A stretch of DNA of 64,000 bases, taken from positions 1,984,001-2,048,000 of the forward strand of contig NC_064679.1 of the NCBI RefSeq assembly GCF_023278565.1, given 5' to 3'. Position 1 is the first letter of the stretch; every line of letters begins with the position of its first letter. The notes beneath the pieces are model-generated. The model made no database searches. It was given only the letters and a program-made list of their open reading frames with translations, and had not been told where the DNA came from. A program made the translations under genes and the position numbers. This DNA is from Colletotrichum lupini (Eukaryota > Ascomycota > Sordariomycetes > Glomerellales > Glomerellaceae). Positions 59,932 through 64,000 of this stretch are shown piece after piece.

Positions 59932-62041
59932 ATGACTCAGAGGTCTAGATGGGCTTGCACGCCGTGCCGAAAGCGGAAGGTAGGAGAGTAATCCCTTAGC
60001 AAGGGAACTTCTTCTTGATAGCTAATCCAACCTCATCTGTTAGATCAAGTGCGATGCAGCTGTGCCACGATGTTCACAATGCTTGTCTAAGACTTTTGAA
60101 TGCGATTATGCATACACAAGACAACGAGCACCCACAAGCCGGAAGTATGCTAGGGCGAGACTGATGGAGAATCAACTATAGACGCTGACATTTGCCCCCA
60201 CGTAGATCTCGCCATGATCTCATACGGTCATTAGAGCGAGTCGAGAACAAATTGGAAACCTTTCTCTCGGTCGCTCCCTTGGCTACGACACCGTCATACC
60301 GTCATATAAATAGTCCTTCAAGGTTTCTGTGGCCTTGTACAACTTTTGGCCTTGAAGCTTCTTGTCCAGATGTTCTTTATCAACTCGTCCGACGAGGCAC
60401 GGGCGCGATGCTCGATCAATCGCAGTCGATCATTGACTTTACGTATCAAGGTAATTTCTCAACTGTGTATTTCATGGCTCTTTCGTCAGCAAGCTCACAA
60501 TAAGCGAAGGTTCTTGTCAGATCTTCTCATTGCTGAACACGAAATGCGTCGATCTTATGTTGGGTGACCACAGCCTCAGCACTGCATCCATAGAGTCATT
60601 GAAGCAAGTTGGCGAGCCGCGCTTCACGATCTCGCTGTCACAGACAGCTGTTCCGCGTAATCTAAGACAGGCTTGCCTTGAAAGCAAGTGTCTATCAGAG
60701 CCTCGCCCGAAGTCTCTCTTTCGGATTTACATGAAGCTAATATAAGAGATCGCAGGTTTCGTTTCAGAGTCAACTAACGCATGTGGCATGTTCCAGTCAA
60801 GCGAAATTATTGCAATCTTTCGCGAATATGATCACAGACGAACCTCATCTTCGCCAAAGGTTTGTGCCGCTGTCAACATTGTGTGCGCTTACGCTATTCA
60901 ATCTAATAGCATAGAAGAGGTTGACTCTTCAGAACGCTGTCTACACACGGCGCTGAATATGTTGCCATCACTTATGTTAGAGCCGCCAGATTCGGTTACA
61001 ATTGGCGCCTTACTTCTTATGGTACCTATGCCATCACAGATCCAGATTCTTGTTCATCTCCTAGCTGACTACTAACAATCAAAGGCCTTATTTCTTTCGT
61101 CTACGTCAAGGTTGTCAACATCAGCCATGGTACTAGGCGTTGCCTCTCAAATGATGTTTCTCGCCGGGTTCCACAAAATATCCACCACCTTGGCCGAAAG
61201 AGCAATCCACAATCATCGACTGCTCTCGCATGCTTATATACTTGACCAGAACCTCTCCTTATGGCTCGGGAAGCCACCGCTGTTATCTTCAGACATCGTG
61301 CGAGATGTTCCAAAGCAAGAACAATATGATGGCTATGGAAGTATTTATCTCCAAGACGGCACATCGTTTAATTGCCTCAAAGAACAGCTTCTTTTGGCTA
61401 AGATTCAAAGTAAAGCATACGAGAAGTTGCGCTCACCTGCCTCCTCGTCAATGTCACAAGAATTGCACGCTGAAATCAGCCATCAGCTTCTAAATGAGTT
61501 GAATTTGTGGAGACATAATCTGCCGGCACTCACCAGGCCACTTTTGATACCGAAAGACCTCGACAAGAAGCATGTGCCATGGCTGTCTACCATCTTCTGC
61601 ACTTTTCACCAGGTTGAAAATTGCATTCGCTCATCAATCTTCTCACATGTTTCGTTCTTTGACAACGTAGCCTCCCGTAATCAGACACCGCTCGTTGTCT
61701 CAAGTTGCGCTTCCGCGACTAGAAAGTTGGTAGCAGTCTTGAATGCTCTTGACAGGAGTGATCTACAGAGATCGTAAGTGACCATTGATCAATGTTCTGA
61801 CGCCGGTAAATGGTATTTTGACTGTCTGCTCAGGCACTTGCTACCTTTGGTCGCATGGAACCTAGATTCTCTGTTTCTCCATGTCGCTTACAACAGGCAT
61901 ACATCAGCAGCTCAACATGACAGTCAGTCAATCAGGGCTGTGATGAACTCATTTGAGGGAAGCTTTCCAGGATACCGCCACCACAAGGGTTATGTCACAA
62001 CCAAGCTTCTATGCGACGTAGCTTCACGAGCAAGTACATAG
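59932..62041 (+). CDS. Zn2Cys6 (GAL4-type) fungal transcription factor
   Basis: Exon 1 59932-59979, exon 2 60044-60144 and exon 3 60206-60450 are clear and join in frame. The first two encode a zinc cluster, WACTPCRKRK then IKCDAAVPRCSQC then FEC, with C-x2-C-x6-C-x6-C-x2-C-x6-C spacing. A basic linker and a predicted coiled coil (DLIRSLERVENKLETFL) follow. Exons 60797-61021, 61085-61773 and 61834-62041 (donors GTACCT and GTAAGT, branch CTAAC before 61085) encode the fungal regulator middle homology region, with CAAVNIVCAYA and VLGVASQMMFLAG helices. The stretch 60451-60796 is unresolved: it needs at least one more exon, and the obvious acceptors give either a stop or an AAG site at 60510. 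The gene may be intact or locally damaged. It probably regulates the divergent NmrA-like gene or the nearby transporter. Confidence 0.8.
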
Positions 62042-63713
62042 CAAATGTCGAATGAGGAAAGGCAAAACGAATGATGATGCGGGCTAATTCAAGACAATAA
62101 GGCACAAAAGGCTGGAAAGCCACAAATCACGATTCCCATTATTCATGTCATTGACCACTTGTTGGAAGAATCACCGGACTGTGTCGTCGCGGGTGATCGG
62201 GAATAGTTGCCACGAGTCAAATGCCCCATTCTTTGCTGGAGACATCTTGCAGATGTATTGTCAGCCTAATGTGGCGGCAAGCTGAGCGTAGTCCACAATG
62301 GAACTCGGAAGTAAGAACCCAACCTTCAGTGGAGCACAAACTTCGTGAGGGAATTTATCAGGAAATGGCTGCTGCCCCGATATTCCGATCAAATCGTATC
62401 CAACTTCGGCTACAGTGTTGGCTTCTCGGCTTTGCACCCTCTACACATGGTGACATGGACAACTCACCATTGATAAATCATCTGCAGAACCAAACATGGC
62501 AGTACTATGTCACAATAGTTCTGGATACCTCAAGCGTGGCGGAGACGTTGATACGATGCTAGTTTCCAAGAGTATCCTTGATCGATGATCCAATGTCTGT
62601 CATCCAATGGCGGCCTCTGGAATGGGGAGATGGCAGTTTTCTGAAAAGGCAAGAAGAGGCTATTGTTAGCGTCGGAATCCGGAACCGACAATGGATTACT
62701 TGCAGTCGGTAATTAAGTTGGCTGAAGCGAGTGGCTTAGCGGCGGGAGCGAAGCATTTGCCAGCAATCCCGATGCAGGGGCTGGAGGCTCAATTAAGCAG
62801 TAACAAGACCTTTTTGGTGCCTGCGCATCAGTCTTGCGATCTCGGGTACATGGCAAAGGTGATGATGGCCAGGCAGGCTTCTAGGGACCCGCGTTGATCA
62901 AAGTTCAGGCTCCAAATTGTGACTGACAATGTTCCAGATTCCGACCAAGATTCCATGCGGTTGAGAATGACGGATTCTACTATGGAGATCCGATTCCTTA
63001 CTCAGTCGCTCTTCTCGTACAGCGAGGCACAGCAAGCTCGGCATGCGAGGGAATCGATGAGAATTTTCCCTCGTAAACTGGGATGCCCCTGACTCGACAG
63101 CAACTAAAAGAGGAACCCTAGTGGACGCACTCTCCACCACATACCTTGTCAGATCATCTGATAACTGTCCAGCAACCGCAACGACATTGAGAGCCCGCCC
63201 GAGGAATAATGGGGGCCCCGATGACGCCGAGCCAGTGAGCGGACTCGACTTCCGCGGCAACCTGAGAACCGGATACGACAGACGTCACTTTGCGGTCGGT
63301 CAGCAGTGGCGGTGCCGGCTCGCCGGCTTAAGGAGCGATTCCCGCTTCGCCGGACATCGACGCTAGGGGCAAGTATTTCGTCTAGTCCTTCACTCCATCA
63401 CGGACAATAGATCCTTTGGACGAATCATATCTTGTTGATGAGAGGTTGCTCTGGATCCGCATGCATGTGTATTGGTGATGATCTCTTAACAGCGTGGGTC
63501 CGCATATGGGATCAGCGATGGGTCAGACATTGCAGGTACGCGATAATATAAATCTTTTCAAATCCATCTGCTCGCCGTGCATATCTGTCAAGTTCTTGTT
63601 CTTCGCGCCGTTCTTTTCAATCGTTATTGTGTTGGCTCAGACGTCCATTGCGCATCCAAAGTGCGTTCCCTTCTTTACAGCACCCGCCTGTCGCTGATCT
63701 CGTAGAAACCAAT
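62042..63713. other. Intergenic, no confidently supported gene
   Basis: Frames at 62221-62562 and 62691-62897 on the plus strand look weakly protein-like but have no domain, signal or matching splice sites. They could be remnants of a regulator C-terminus. The last part holds the promoter of the transporter gene. Confidence 0.4.
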
Positions 63714-63937
63714 ATGGCCGCCAACGCTTCGACAACGCCTCATGTGTCTGAGGAGAACCATGTTGCCGGCGAAAACGACATCGAAAAAAGCACTGCCCAG
63801 AACTCGGTTGATATCCATGCCGAGCCTATGAAGCTCGACTATGAGGAGGATCCCGAGCACAAGCAAGATGGTGTCAAGAAGGTGGAGGCCATCACCTCAG
63901 TGTGGTCTTGGAAGATGCTCTGGGTTGTCTTTGCCCT
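63714..63937 (+). CDS. First exon of an MFS transporter, probably siderophore-iron type (runs off window)
   Basis: The ATG at 63714 opens a hydrophilic, acidic N-terminus (EENHVAGENDIEKS...) ending in VKKVEAITSVWSWKMLWVVFAL, where the first membrane helix begins. An exact GTAAGT donor follows at 63938. The charged V-x-x-VEA-x-T-x-x-W entry into helix 1 is characteristic of fungal siderophore-iron transporters of the ARN/SIT group, though only about 75 residues are visible. The remainder lies beyond 64000. An earlier in-frame ATG at 63627 would add a less likely leader. Confidence 0.7.
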
Positions 63938-64000
63938 GTAAGTCTTTGCGTTATTATCATTCCCCCTGCGAAGGCTCTCCACCACCGCCATGGAATTCTT

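Overview
The window is nuclear DNA of a filamentous ascomycete (Pezizomycotina). Genes have short introns (44-114 bp) with GTAAGT/GTGAGT-type donors and CTAAC/CTGAC-type branch sites. Families include Zn2Cys6 regulator, NmrA-like, CIA30, BTB and MFS. Two large AT-rich blocks almost lack CpA and TpG but keep CpG, which is the footprint of repeat-induced point mutation (RIP). I cannot name the species. || Layout. 1-14062 is gene-sparse euchromatin: a truncated tRNA-Lys(CTT), a decayed tandem repeat, an amber-interrupted two-exon gene (-), a nucleotidyltransferase-fold protein (-), a BTB protein with an RGG/His-rich tail (+), a CIA30-domain protein (+) and a small secreted six-cysteine protein (+). 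14975-44732 is a 29.8-kb AT-rich block with hAT-like ends and a perfect 8-bp target duplication. 44733-47653 is a 2.9-kb island of ordinary DNA. 47654-57445 is a 9.8-kb RIP-mutated LTR retrotransposon. 57491-64000 is ordinary DNA with an NmrA-like gene (-), a divergent Zn2Cys6 regulator (+) and the first exon of an MFS transporter (+). || Main result. Both AT-rich blocks are insertions into host genes, and both genes can be followed across them. The hAT-like block splits a minus-strand, probably zinc-finger gene: its 5' part is at 46067-44733 and its 3' part at 14974-14063, and the frame continues across the 8-bp duplication GCAGATTC. The LTR element splits a plus-strand gene: 46882-47653 continues at 57451-57490, in frame across the 5-bp duplication GATGG, whose left copy reads AATAG as expected after RIP. 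The two broken genes are divergent neighbours, so one small locus was hit twice. || Nested inside the blocks are two inverted copies of a 3.58-kb TIR transposon (one per block), a 16-kb LTR element with 402-bp LTRs, a 2.94-kb TIR element with its own 8-bp target duplication, microsatellites, and a RIP-poor hairpin-rich island near 20.5-21.0 kb. Several host genes near the blocks carry premature TAG/TAA codons explicable by one C-to-T change in a CpA context, suggesting RIP leakage. || The NmrA/Zn2Cys6 pair shares a 367-bp divergent promoter with four copies of CGGAACAA, a candidate autoregulatory site array. Coordinates of spliced genes are inferred by eye from splice signals and frame continuity.
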